Source: Candidatus Nomurabacteria bacterium
GTDB taxonomy: Bacteria; Patescibacteria; Paceibacteria; UBA9973
NCBI GenBank assembly: GCA_023267435.1
Contig: JAHFNH010000002.1
Span: 62,001 to 126,000, forward strand
Length of the DNA: 64,000 nt
Reading direction: 5' to 3'
Position numbers and translations under genes: made by a program. This document shows, in pieces, positions 41,023-49,184 of this stretch. The notes under the pieces are model-generated. The model was given only the letters and a program-made list of their open reading frames with translations, did not search any database and was not told the DNA's origin. Every line of letters starts with the position of its first letter. Within the stretch, counting starts at the first letter, position 1.

Positions 41023-42510
41023 TTACATTCCCATGAATTCAATAATTGCACCGCGTAGTTCTGTCTCTATAACATCATCCCAACCTCCTGATAATTTTGT
41101 AAGTAAATCTTTTTTGGCACGCTCTAAGTGTGTGTAGAAATTTTCTTCCCACGCTTTGATTTCTGTAGTTTCTAATTCATCCAAATATCCTTCGTTTACA
41201 GCGAAAATAGAGGTGACTTGCTTGGCGACAGATATAGGAGAATATTGATTTTGTTTTAGAAGTTCAGTCACTCTCTTTCCTCTGTTGATAGATTTCTTTG
41301 TTTCAGGATCAAGATCGGAATCAAACTGTGCGAAAGATTCAAGTTCACGATATTGAGCCATCGCTAGTTTCATTTTACCAGCAACTTTCTTCATTGATTT
41401 TATTTGTGCACTTGAACCCACGCGAGAAACAGAAAGACCGACGTTGATAGCTGGACGAAGACCTTTGTTGAAAAGACCTGTCTCCAAGAATATTTGTCCG
41501 TCAGTGATAGAAATAACGTTAGTAGGAATATATGCAGACACGTCACCGGCTTGAGTTTCGATGATAGGCAAAGCAGTGATAGATCCACCTCCGTAATTTT
41601 TATTCAATCGGCAAGCGCGTTCCAATAAACGGGAGTGCAAATAGAAAACGTCTCCAGGATAAGCTTCACGACCCGGTGGACGGCGAAGCAAAAGAGAAAT
41701 CTCACGGTAAGCCACAGCGTGCTTGGAAAGATCATCATAAATTATTAAAACATCTTTTCCTTTGTCCAAGAAATATTCTCCAAGTGCTGTACCAGAGTAA
41801 GGAGCAAGGTATGAGAAAGCTGGACCGTCAGATGATCCGGCTGAGACGACGATAGTGTAATCCATCGCACCTGCTTCTTTTAATTTTGAAACGATACGAG
41901 CGACTTTTGATTGTTTTTGTGAAATAGCGACATAGATACAAATAATATCTTCGCCTTTTTGGTTGATGATAGTGTCGATAGCTATCGCAGTCTTACCTGT
42001 CTGACGGTCACCGATGATAAGCTCGCGTTGTCCGCGACCGATCGGAATCATAGCGTCTATGGCCTTTATACCAGTCTGTACGGGGGTTTTCACAGGTTCA
42101 CGAGTCATAACACCTGAAGCGACTTTTTCCACCGGGTAAACAGCGTCTGACTGAATAGCACCTGCTTCATCGATAGGTTCACCTAGAGGGTTTACCACAC
42201 GTCCGATGAAATTTTCTCCGACAGGAATAGAAAGAATCTGGTTTGTTCTCTTTACTGTTTCCCCTTCTTTGATTTTAGAAAAATCTCCGAGGACGATAGC
42301 TCCGACAGAATCTTCTTCCAAGTTGAGCGCGAGCCCAATAGCTCCGGATTCGAAAGAAACCATTTCTGAAGACTGACATTTTGCAAGACCAGAAATCTTT
42401 GCGATTCCGTCTGCAACTGAAAGGACTGTGCCATATTCATACATCTCGGCACCTCCTTCAAAACCGGCAATTCTCTTTTTCAAATTTTCTATTGTTGTAT
42501 TCGCGCTCAT
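41023..42510 (-). CDS. atpA: F1-ATPase alpha subunit
   Basis: Non-catalytic nucleotide-binding subunit. P-loop GDRQTGKTAIAIDTI, the SAGSSDGPAFSYLAPYSG stretch, and VGLSVSRVGSSAQIKSMKKVAG with the arginine-finger region are conserved. 495 aa, normal. Confidence 0.98.
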   Translation of the reverse strand: MSANTTIENLKKRIAGFEGGAEMYEYGTVLSVADGIAKISGLAKCQSSEMVSFESGAIGLALNLEEDSVGAIVLGDFSKIKEGETVKRTNQILSIPVGENFIGRVVNPLGEPIDEAGAIQSDAVYPVEKVASGVMTREPVKTPVQTGIKAIDAMIPIGRGQRELIIGDRQTGKTAIAIDTIINQKGEDIICIYVAISQKQSKVARIVSKLKEAGAMDYTIVVSAGSSDGPAFSYLAPYSGTALGEYFLDKGKDVLIIYDDLSKHAVAYREISLLLRRPPGREAYPGDVFYLHSRLLERACRLNKNYGGGSITALPIIETQAGDVSAYIPTNVISITDGQIFLETGLFNKGLRPAINVGLSVSRVGSSAQIKSMKKVAGKMKLAMAQYRELESFAQFDSDLDPETKKSINRGKRVTELLKQNQYSPISVAKQVTSIFAVNEGYLDELETTEIKAWEENFYTHLERAKKDLLTKLSGGWDDVIETELRGAIIEFMGM

Positions 42511-42520
42511 AATTTTAAAA

Positions 42521-42898
42521 TTAATTATTTATAATATTTTTTTCTAATTTTTTCAGACCTGTCATGATACTCGCGTCATAAATCTTTCCTCCGAACTTCG
42601 CTCTAAACCCTGCGATTAATTCTTTTTTTATTTTTAATGATTCATCTAAATGTTCAGCTTTTAGGAAACTCTTTATTTGTTTAGCGGTCTCGGGTTTTAT
42701 CTCGTGAGCTATTTCTATTTGTATTCCTTTTTTCTCTTTTTCTTTTTCAGTAATTCTTTCAAGGTGATAAAGTATTGAATTCATCTGACCTTTCAAATTT
42801 CTCTTTTCAATAAAATCAAAAAACTTCTGGTCGAGACCTTCTGTATTTTCTTCAGACAATTCGAATAAAGCCTGAGCCAGTTGTTTTGATTTGATCAT
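42521..42898 (-). CDS. atpH: F1-ATPase delta subunit, shortened
   Basis: 125 aa, compared with about 175-185 in most bacteria. The C-terminal motif LIAGFRAKFGGKIYDASIMTGLKKLEKN fits the end of AtpH/OSCP; the N-terminal helical bundle that binds alpha is reduced. It lies exactly between atpF (stop adjacent to the ATG) and atpA. Confidence 0.88.
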   Translation of the reverse strand: MIKSKQLAQALFELSEENTEGLDQKFFDFIEKRNLKGQMNSILYHLERITEKEKEKKGIQIEIAHEIKPETAKQIKSFLKAEHLDESLKIKKELIAGFRAKFGGKIYDASIMTGLKKLEKNIINN

Positions 42899-43393
42899 TT
42901 ATTTTTTGGCCAACATTGCGTTGATAATTTCTTCGCCCTTACCTGCAGATACATAACCTTCAACCATTTTACGAACACCGACAGATACAAGCTCTGCGAC
43001 TTCTTTTCTGATTGCGTCATCTCCATTTTTCTTTTCTTTTTCTGCATCAAGCTTGGCTTGTCTCAAGATTTCTTCTTTTTCAAGAGTTGCTTTGTCTTTC
43101 GCTTCTTTTACTATTTCTTTACCGTCAGCTTGTGATTGACTGATAATATTTTTAGCATTATCTTTCGCTTCTCTGATTATTTCTTCTTTTTTGAAACCTG
43201 CGCCTTCAAGTTCGACTATTGCTTTTTCAGCATTAGTCAAACCATCCTTTATTTCATTCTCACGATCATCCATCAACTTGCGAAGAGGTTTCGCTGCAAT
43301 AAAATAAAGCGCAATAAAAACAAGCACAAAGTTAAATAACTGCGCGAGCATTATCTTCCAATCTATGTGAAATGTCGAAATTAATTCATTCAT
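42899..43393 (-). CDS. atpF: F0 ATP synthase b subunit
   Basis: 164 aa. One N-terminal membrane helix (AQLFNFVLVFIALYFIAAKPL), then a long charged helix (RENEIKDGLTNAEKAIVELEGAG onward) forming the peripheral stalk. The atpE-atpF gap contains the hairpin element at 43403-43496. Confidence 0.94.
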   Translation of the reverse strand: MNELISTFHIDWKIMLAQLFNFVLVFIALYFIAAKPLRKLMDDRENEIKDGLTNAEKAIVELEGAGFKKEEIIREAKDNAKNIISQSQADGKEIVKEAKDKATLEKEEILRQAKLDAEKEKKNGDDAIRKEVAELVSVGVRKMVEGYVSAGKGEEIINAMLAKK

Positions 43394-43402
43394 GATTTTT
43401 CT

Positions 43403-43496
43403 TTTTTGTAAATTAAAAAAATTAAGGCGTCGTGGGTCCCCTTTCCTATCTTTTCAGAGGGCGAAGGCGCAGAATTTTTTTAAATTTATAAAAAAC
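43403..43496. repeat. Hairpin element, copy 1 (atpE-atpF intergenic)
   Basis: AT-rich arms (TTTTTTGTAAATTAAAAAAATT / inverse near 43473-43496) flank the GC-rich core from GGCGTCGTGGGTCCCC to AGAGGGCGAAGGCGC. The core is shared with the copies at 50159-50234 and 50614-50697; the arms are specific to this site. Confidence 0.8.
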
Positions 43497-43505
43497 TTAT
43501 AAAAA

Positions 43506-43748
43506 TTATTTAATAGAGAACGCAATAACTAGACCGTAAATAGCCACAGCTTCTGCGAAGGCTGATGCGATCAACATGGGAACAAGGACTTTACCTGTAG
43601 CTTCTGGGTTTCTTCCAATAGCTTCCATAGCTCTTCCTCCGATAAGACCGATACCGATACCTGCACCAACTGCTGATAAACCAATAGCTAAACCTTTACC
43701 TACTGGTGCGAAACTAACTACTGCATCTACTACTTGTTTTGTATCCAT
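43506..43748 (-). CDS. atpE: F0 ATP synthase c subunit
   Basis: 80 aa, two membrane helices joined by the polar loop GRNPEA. The ion-binding carboxylate is the Glu in ASAFAEAVAIYGLV. No Gln in helix 1 and no Ser after the Glu, so the ring is predicted to carry protons rather than sodium. Confidence 0.96.
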   Translation of the reverse strand: MDTKQVVDAVVSFAPVGKGLAIGLSAVGAGIGIGLIGGRAMEAIGRNPEATGKVLVPMLIASAFAEAVAIYGLVIAFSIK

Positions 43749-43861
43749 AATATTTTTTTGCTTTACTGATATTTCAGTGTAAGCGATAATTAAACTTATA
43801 ATTTATTCGACTAATTTTTAATTTCGCCTCTTCGGCGAATCAGCCGTTGAGGCTGAAATTT

Positions 43862-44734
43862 CTAATGTGCGTGTGCTTCCTTGTGTTCTTCGTGTTCACT
43901 GTGATCTTGTGCTGCTATTGCGAAATACACAGTGGCGAGCAAACTAAAAATCAAAGCTTGAATCAAGCCAACGAATACTTCCAAAAACAAAAATGGTGCT
44001 GGCACAAGATATGCCATAATGACACCCATAGAAGCCAATAACACTTCTCCTGCAAAAACATTTCCGAAAAGACGGAAAGATAGTGATGCGATTTTTGCCA
44101 TTTCACCGACTAATTCAAGTATTCCAACAAAGAAATTTATAGGAGCAACAATGAGCACTGTCGGGTCTTTTTTCACCTTTGTGAATATGGAACCGAGCGA
44201 TATTAGATTAACATATTTATTGAAACTTTTCCATAATCCAACCATAAATATTCCAAAAATATTTGAAGCGATTACCACCATAATAGCAAGCGCTAATGTG
44301 GTATTTATATCAGCTGTGGCAGATCTGAAAAGAGGTACGAAGGTTGCATTTCCTCCTTCAAAAGAAGTAAAACCTAAAGAACCTAGAAGTGGCATCAATC
44401 CAAGCCAATTACTAATCAGTATGAAAAAGAAAAGTGAAAAAGATAATGGAAAAACTTTTTTAGAAATTTTCCTGTCGCCAGTCACCTGATCGCAAAGAGA
44501 TAAAGCGCCTTCCATTATGATTTCAAAAAAATTCTGCAACTTTCCTGGTATTTTTTTTAATTTTAAACGAATAGCAAATGCTAATGCTAAAATTATAAGA
44601 AGTGTTAACCACGAAGTGATGATAGAATTTGTAACAGTAAAATTACCAATATTAAAAATCGGCTCAGCAAAGATAGTCACTTCGTGAGATATTGGAATAT
44701 TAGTATTTATATTTTGCGTATTACTTTGAGTCAT
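43862..44734 (-). CDS. atpB: F0 ATP synthase a subunit
   Basis: 290 aa, five to six membrane helices. The essential Arg is in SLSFRLFGNVFAGE, and LELVGEMAKIASL precedes it. LGLMPLLGSLGFTSFEGG also fits the family. The His/Glu-rich C-terminus (HSEHEEHKEAHAH) is unusual and could bind metal. It starts 2 nt after the AtpI-like gene. Confidence 0.95.
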   Translation of the reverse strand: MTQSNTQNINTNIPISHEVTIFAEPIFNIGNFTVTNSIITSWLTLLIILALAFAIRLKLKKIPGKLQNFFEIIMEGALSLCDQVTGDRKISKKVFPLSFSLFFFILISNWLGLMPLLGSLGFTSFEGGNATFVPLFRSATADINTTLALAIMVVIASNIFGIFMVGLWKSFNKYVNLISLGSIFTKVKKDPTVLIVAPINFFVGILELVGEMAKIASLSFRLFGNVFAGEVLLASMGVIMAYLVPAPFLFLEVFVGLIQALIFSLLATVYFAIAAQDHSEHEEHKEAHAH

Positions 44735-44736
44735 TA

Positions 44737-44961
44737 TTATAAACTTTTTTGATAATTTTTTACTTCTTTAAATATTCCATAACAAGAAACACCAAAACTT
44801 AATCCGATTAAAATTGGAAAAATAAATTGAGAATTTAGATTAAAAAAATTTTTAACAAATAAAGACAACAAAGCTGGAATCAAAATCCATGCTGTTGTCT
44901 TGGCATAAAAAACCAATGCTATAACTTTCCAATCTTTCTCTTTTTTATCTAATTCTTTCAT
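44737..44961 (-). CDS. AtpI/AtpZ-like ATP synthase accessory membrane protein
   Basis: 74 aa from the ATG at 44961 (MKELDKKEKDWK). Two hydrophobic helices, ALVFYAKTTAWILIPALLSLFV and FIFPILIGLSFGVSCYGIF, match the AtpI/AtpZ type that helps assemble the c-ring. Its start overlaps the stop of the 28-aa peptide (ATGA), which indicates translational coupling. Confidence 0.8.
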   Translation of the reverse strand: MKELDKKEKDWKVIALVFYAKTTAWILIPALLSLFVKNFFNLNSQFIFPILIGLSFGVSCYGIFKEVKNYQKSL

Positions 44962-45044
44962 TTCACAAAAAACCAAAAATAAATCTGAATAATTAGAATA
45001 ACTAAAACAAAAACTATTGTTATAATTTCATTTCTATTATTCAT
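44958..45044 (-). CDS. 28-aa membrane peptide at the head of the ATP synthase operon
   Basis: MNNRNEIITIVFVLVILIIQ followed by IYFWFFVK: a short polar N-terminus, a single hydrophobic helix and a terminal Lys. The stop UGA overlaps the AtpI-like ATG (ATGA), and the start lies only 3 nt after tRNA-Ile. It is unlike annotated F0 subunits. Coupling and position suggest a real small protein; function unknown. Confidence 0.6.
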   Translation of the reverse strand: MNNRNEIITIVFVLVILIIQIYFWFFVK

Positions 45045-45047
45045 TTG

Positions 45048-45119
45048 TGAGTGTGGATGGAATCGGACCATCGACCTCTGTCTTATCAGGACAGCGTTCT
45101 ACCACTGAACTACACACTC
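45048..45119 (-). tRNA. tRNA-Ile(GAT): tRNA-Ile (anticodon GAU)
   Basis: Acceptor GAGTGTG/CACACTC, discriminator A. D-stem GTTC/GAAC. Anticodon stem CTGTC/GACAG with loop CTGATAA. T-stem GATGG/CCATC, but T-loop TCCGATT has C at position 55 instead of U. CCA is not encoded. Confidence 0.9.
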
Positions 45120-45174
45120 ATGTGATCTAAAATTAACTCATAAAATATAACAAATATAACAAAAAAGGGCAAAT

Positions 45175-45205
45175 AAAAAACACTCTATTGCTAGAGTGTT
45201 TTTTA
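45175..45205 (-). terminator. Terminator after the RRM gene
   Basis: Perfect 9-bp stem AACACTCTA/TAGAGTGTT, loop TTGC, flanked by A and T runs. Confidence 0.88.
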
Positions 45206-45226
45206 TTTTTAGAAACTAATTTGAGA

Positions 45227-45562
45227 TTAGTATTCTCGGCGTCCACCGCGGTTTCCACCACCGTATCCACCACCATTGCCTCCTCCGAATCCACCAGTTC
45301 TTGGTGGTCGAGCTTCCATAGGGCGAGCTTCGTTGACTGTTAGTTTGCGTCCTTCGAATTCCTGGCCGTTGAACATTGAGACAGCACTTTGTGCTTCCTC
45401 GTCTGTTGACATTTCAACGAATCCGAAACCTTTTGAGCGACCGGACATTTTGTCCATGATAATCACAGCGGAAGTAACACTTCCTGCTTGTGCGAAAAGC
45501 TCTTTAAGAGCATCTTCTTGTGTACTGTAAGGTAATCCCCCTACGTATAGCTTTGTAGCCAT
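45227..45562 (-). CDS. Glycine-rich RNA-binding protein (single RRM)
   Basis: 111 aa. RRM domain with RNP2 KLYVGGLP (3-10) and RNP1 KGFGFVEM (about 44-51), then an Arg/Gly-rich tail (GGFGGGNGGGYGGGNRGGRR). Such proteins act as cold-inducible RNA chaperones in cyanobacteria and other bacteria. It has a 170-nt structured leader and a GGGAG ribosome-binding site, unlike its leaderless neighbours. Confidence 0.93.
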   Translation of the reverse strand: MATKLYVGGLPYSTQEDALKELFAQAGSVTSAVIIMDKMSGRSKGFGFVEMSTDEEAQSAVSMFNGQEFEGRKLTVNEARPMEARPPRTGGFGGGNGGGYGGGNRGGRREY

Positions 45563-45742
45563 TCTTATATTTCTCCCGTTTTTTAAAAATCGGGCAAAAA
45601 CTATTTATAATGCGTAGATACTCTTACCGCTCAATTGGCTTAATTGGTGCCTAACAATCGCCTCATCGGCGATCTGCCGTAGAGGCAGATCAACACTCAC
45701 AACTCAAACAAAAAGCTCTGGAGAAACTACACGCGAAGTATA
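45563..45742 (-). promoter_or_regulatory. Promoter and structured 5' leader of the RRM gene
   Basis: TATACT (45737-45742, minus strand) is followed by about 170 nt containing the perfect hairpin GATCTGCC-TCTAC-GGCAGATC, a second hairpin ATCGCC/GGCGAT, and CCCGATTTTTAAAAAACGGG just before GAGAAATATAAGAATG. It resembles a cold-shock-type regulatory leader by position only. Confidence 0.5.
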
Positions 45743-45790
45743 GCACAAAAATAGAAAAAAGCAATGAAAGTGTATAGGTGTGGATAAATT

Positions 45791-46756
45791 TTATTCCTCT
45801 TCTTCATCCCCTACAGCTCCAGATTCAATAGATTCTATGATTTCTCCTATTCCGCCTTCCATTATTTTAGGCAGATTATGCCAAGATTTTTTAATGCGGT
45901 GGTCTGTCACACGATCCTGTGGAAAATTATAAGTACGAATTTTCTCACTTCTGTCCCCTGTTCCGATCTGACCTTTACGTTCACTAGAATATTTTTTTGC
46001 CTCCTCTTCTTCTTTTAATTGCTGAATCTTCGCAGTCAGAATCATCATCGCTTTTTCACGGTTTGCGAGCTGACTTCTTTCGTTAGTCGAACGAACATCT
46101 AGACCTGTCGGTATGTGAATCAAACGAACTGCCGTCTCAACCTTGTTCACGTTCTGTCCTCCTTTTCCACCAGAACGAGAATATTCCATTTCCAAATCAG
46201 CCGGATTAATAACAAAATTCACTCTTTTTTTGATAGGTAAAATAGCAACAGATGCTGTCGAAGTGTGTACGCGTCCATTTTTTTCTGTCGCAGGAATTCT
46301 CTGTACTCGATGCACGCCAGTTTCATAACGCATTTTTTTATAAACATCTTTGCCTTTTATTTCAAAACTCGCTTCTTTATATCCACCAATATCATTTTTT
46401 GATTCGTCGTTTGTCTTCCATTGCCAACCTTCTACTTCAGAAAATCTTTCATACATGTGCGCCAGTTCCCAAGCAAAAAGAGCGGCTTCATCTCCTCCAG
46501 CACCTGCACGAACTTCGAGAACTATTTCATTTGGAAATTCTTCTTCCTCTTTATCTTTATCTAAAATTTCTTGAATTTGTTTTTCTGCACCATCTTTCTG
46601 TTCTTGAATAGACTTCAACTCAGTTTGAGCCATTTCATGTAAAGTATCATCACTCGCGAGCATTTCACGCACTTCAGCTTCTTCACGAGCAAGACGCTCT
46701 AAAATACCTGCTAGATAGCTCGTCTTGTGATTTTTTTTTAATTCTTCTAGATCCAT
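45791..46756 (-). CDS. prfA: Peptide chain release factor 1
   Basis: Reads UAA and UAG. The codon-recognition motif PAT (in VQRIPATEKNGRVHTS) marks RF1 rather than RF2, and the catalytic GGQ is in SGGKGGQNVNKVETAVR. 321 aa, slightly short at the N-terminus. It lies downstream of rpmE on the same strand, across the hairpin element at 46771-46853. Confidence 0.97.
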   Translation of the reverse strand: MDLEELKKNHKTSYLAGILERLAREEAEVREMLASDDTLHEMAQTELKSIQEQKDGAEKQIQEILDKDKEEEEFPNEIVLEVRAGAGGDEAALFAWELAHMYERFSEVEGWQWKTNDESKNDIGGYKEASFEIKGKDVYKKMRYETGVHRVQRIPATEKNGRVHTSTASVAILPIKKRVNFVINPADLEMEYSRSGGKGGQNVNKVETAVRLIHIPTGLDVRSTNERSQLANREKAMMILTAKIQQLKEEEEAKKYSSERKGQIGTGDRSEKIRTYNFPQDRVTDHRIKKSWHNLPKIMEGGIGEIIESIESGAVGDEEEE

Positions 46757-46770
46757 ATGATATAAGAAAA

Positions 46771-46853
46771 AAGCTTCTTAAAATTTTTTACTTCCGAGGG
46801 TCCCAACCGGTACTCCGGGAAGGGCGCAGGAATAAAAAATTTCAAGAAGCTTT
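46771..46853. repeat. Hairpin element, copy 2 (rpmE-prfA intergenic)
   Basis: Arms AAGCTTCTTAAAATTTTTTA and AAAAAATTTCAAGAAGCTT (19 of 20 pair) flank a GC-rich core CCGAGGGTCCC...GGGAAGGGCGCAGG. On the minus strand the arm is followed by TTTTTT, so it could terminate rpmE transcription. The core is a diverged relative of the other three copies. Confidence 0.75.
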
Positions 46854-46859
46854 GGTCAG

Positions 46860-47078
46860 TTATTTCTTTGCTTTAGGAGATGCAGCTCGGCGCTTGTTGA
46901 AACGTTCTACACGTCCAGCTGTGTCCATGATCTTTTCATTACCAGTATAGAAAGGATGGCACTGACTGCAGATTTCCACAGAAATTTCAGGTAAAGTTGA
47001 ACCAACTTCAAATTCAGCTCCGCAGGCGCAAGTAGCTTTGGTCTTATCACTATATTTTGGGTGTATACCTTTTTTCAT
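46860..47078 (-). CDS. rpmE: 50S ribosomal protein L31
   Basis: 72 aa. MKKGIHPKYSDKTKATCACG, then VEICSQCHPFYTGNEKIMDTAGRVERFNKR. The cysteine pattern indicates the zinc-binding form. Typical length; the prfA neighbourhood is common for this gene. Confidence 0.96.
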   Translation of the reverse strand: MKKGIHPKYSDKTKATCACGAEFEVGSTLPEISVEICSQCHPFYTGNEKIMDTAGRVERFNKRRAASPKAKK

Positions 47079-47099
47079 ATTTAAGAGATTATCACAAAC

Positions 47100-48443
47100 C
47101 TAAATCGAAAGCAAATCTATATCAGACTGTATCTTCTTAGCCTTACTCATAACACCATCACCATAAAAGGCATTAGCTTTTTTATTCCAATTACTACCGG
47201 CATAATATTTCAAAGCAGCCGTACGCTCAGCGGTAAATCCTCCAGCACTAGCCCCCAGCTCTCCTAGATAAATAGACGATGCCATAAACGCATGCTCCGG
47301 TTCCCAAGGATTTGGCATTCCGCTTATACCGAGTGCATTTGCGATTTTACCTGCATAAAGTTCCCATGTAGAAGGAATAAATTGTGAAGGACCCATTGCT
47401 CCGCCATAACCACCCTTCCAAGGACAAGACACTGGCATAGAATATGGATTCAAGCCAAGAGCTGCAGTTATGCGTTCAAATGGAGCTTGATCTCGATCAG
47501 GTTTCATAACATTTTTCCAACTCTTTGAAGGTGGATCATCTGGTCTATTGCATGTACCGATATTTGCTCCTAGATTTGTTTCTTGAGTAAGAATAGCGAG
47601 GACAAATGCCGGACGCACACCTGTCTTCTTTTCAGCTTCTTGTGCATACTTCAAAGCTGTTCCGAAAGGAATAGCTTTCGAATCACGCAACTGGAAAAGC
47701 GCAGCGCGAATTTTATCTGCTCTGGATTTTTTCTCAGCGGCAAGTTTTTGATAAGCATCTTCTTTTTGTTTTGAAATTGCTAAAAGCTGCTTCTTGTCGG
47801 CTTCACTTTTAGCAAATTGTTTCTGTGCAGTCTCAAGTTCGACTTTTGCATCAGTTTCAGCATTTTGTTTTATTTCTAAATCTTTCTTTTCAGTTTCAGT
47901 TTGAACTTTAACTCCGGTAATTTCTTCCACAGAAGCTTTAACAGCTTGTTTAATAGAAGCATACGATTCTAAATCGCTGTAGAAATTTGAAATACTTTGA
48001 TCAGAAAGAATCAAATGCATTATATTTTCATTATCAAATTCATTGGTATTTCTTAAAAGCTGAGCGAGAGATTCATGTTCGCGATCTATCTTGTCGGAAA
48101 GAGTTCCTATTGTTGTTACTTTTTCACTAATTGAAACTTTCAATTGAGCTATAACCAAAGCGCGAGCTTTTATTTTTGTTTTTAGAGCATTGATCTGACT
48201 AGTCAAATAATTTACATCGCCTTTCAATGTACCAGTTTGTTTTTGCTGTTCTTTTTGTTTTGCCAATAAGTCTGTTAATTGTTGTTCTATTTGGGCTAAT
48301 TCATTACGACAGTAATCCTTATCTGTTTGTGAAGAAGATATGGAAAGTGTTAAACAGTCAAAAACAGCGTACGCTTTATGGGCCGTAAATCCTGAAAACA
48401 ACAATATTACAACAAAAAAAGTTATGACCGTTTTCCGTATCAT
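47100..48443 (-). CDS. Secreted coiled-coil peptidoglycan lytic transglycosylase
   Basis: 447 aa from the ATG at 48443. Signal peptide RKTVITFFVVILLFSGFTAHKAYA, a long coiled coil (about 35-250, PcsB/EnvC-like), then an MltB-type transglycosylase domain: AILTQETNLGANIGTC with the catalytic Glu, YGGAMGPSQFIPSTW and LKYYAGSNW. Likely cleaves wall glycan during growth or division. The frame opens further upstream (48644) inside rplY, but TACAAT (48451-48456) is 7 nt before 48443. Confidence 0.9.
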   Translation of the reverse strand: MIRKTVITFFVVILLFSGFTAHKAYAVFDCLTLSISSSQTDKDYCRNELAQIEQQLTDLLAKQKEQQKQTGTLKGDVNYLTSQINALKTKIKARALVIAQLKVSISEKVTTIGTLSDKIDREHESLAQLLRNTNEFDNENIMHLILSDQSISNFYSDLESYASIKQAVKASVEEITGVKVQTETEKKDLEIKQNAETDAKVELETAQKQFAKSEADKKQLLAISKQKEDAYQKLAAEKKSRADKIRAALFQLRDSKAIPFGTALKYAQEAEKKTGVRPAFVLAILTQETNLGANIGTCNRPDDPPSKSWKNVMKPDRDQAPFERITAALGLNPYSMPVSCPWKGGYGGAMGPSQFIPSTWELYAGKIANALGISGMPNPWEPEHAFMASSIYLGELGASAGGFTAERTAALKYYAGSNWNKKANAFYGDGVMSKAKKIQSDIDLLSI

Positions 48444-48504
48444 AACTTTAATTGTAACATAATTTAGTTTAATTTTTCCCTCGGTCATAAACCTACAGGT
48501 GAAA

Positions 48505-49143
48505 CTATTCCGCTGGAGCAGCTTCTTCTTCTTTCTTACCTTTCTTTTCAACTTCGATTGCAGATAGATCAACTGGTGCAGCAACTTCTTCAACTTCTTC
48601 TTTTTGTTCTGCGATCGATGCAACAACTTCGTCAGCTTCAGCAAGGATTGTAACTCCAGCTGGAGCTTTCAAATCTGAAATAAGTATCTGATCATCTAAT
48701 GTTGCAAGCTTGGAAATATCAACAACGATATTGTGTGGAAGATCTTTTGGAAGAGCTTCAACTTCAACTTCGTGCAAAACTTTCACAAGTGTACCAGAAC
48801 CTGATTTAACAGCTTCTGAAATACCTTCGAATTCAAGAGGGATATTAACGGTAATTTTCTTGTTCATATCGATCACTAGGAAATCTGCATGTATAGGATC
48901 ATCGGTTACAGGATCAACTTGAACATCATGAATTAAAACATCTACATCTCCTTCTGGAGTAGAAATTTTAACAGCAGAAGACTCTCCTGCTTGTTGCCAA
49001 ACTTTTTTAAATTCAATTTTTGATACTGAAATTGAAGTGGTCTTTTTATTTAATCCGTAAAAAACAGCTGGCAATTCACCTGCTTTTCGCATTTCTGATA
49101 AGTCTTGTTTTATATCTCTATTTTTCGCTGTTAATTTAAGCAT
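48505..49143 (-). CDS. rplY: 50S ribosomal protein L25 (CTC form)
   Basis: 212 aa. LTAKNRDIKQDLSEMRKAGELPAVFYGLNKKTTSISV and DVQVDPVTDDPIHADFLVI belong to the 5S-rRNA-binding L25 domain; the C-terminal half is the TL5/CTC extension ending in an acidic Lys/Glu tail. TATAAT (49150-49155, minus strand) lies 6 nt before the ATG. Confidence 0.95.
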   Translation of the reverse strand: MLKLTAKNRDIKQDLSEMRKAGELPAVFYGLNKKTTSISVSKIEFKKVWQQAGESSAVKISTPEGDVDVLIHDVQVDPVTDDPIHADFLVIDMNKKITVNIPLEFEGISEAVKSGSGTLVKVLHEVEVEALPKDLPHNIVVDISKLATLDDQILISDLKAPAGVTILAEADEVVASIAEQKEEVEEVAAPVDLSAIEVEKKGKKEEEAAPAE

Positions 49144-49184
49144 GAAGACATTATATACAAAATTTTTAAAAAGGCAAATTATTT

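Noticed and set aside
45779..45787. TGTGGATAA, a DnaA-box-like 9-mer
   Set aside because: Single occurrence without a cluster, AT-rich unwinding region or dnaA/dnaN neighbourhood; not an origin.
48444..48644. Lys-rich extension of the transglycosylase frame
   Set aside because: It lies in another frame of rplY. The signal peptide and the -10 box both support the ATG at 48443.
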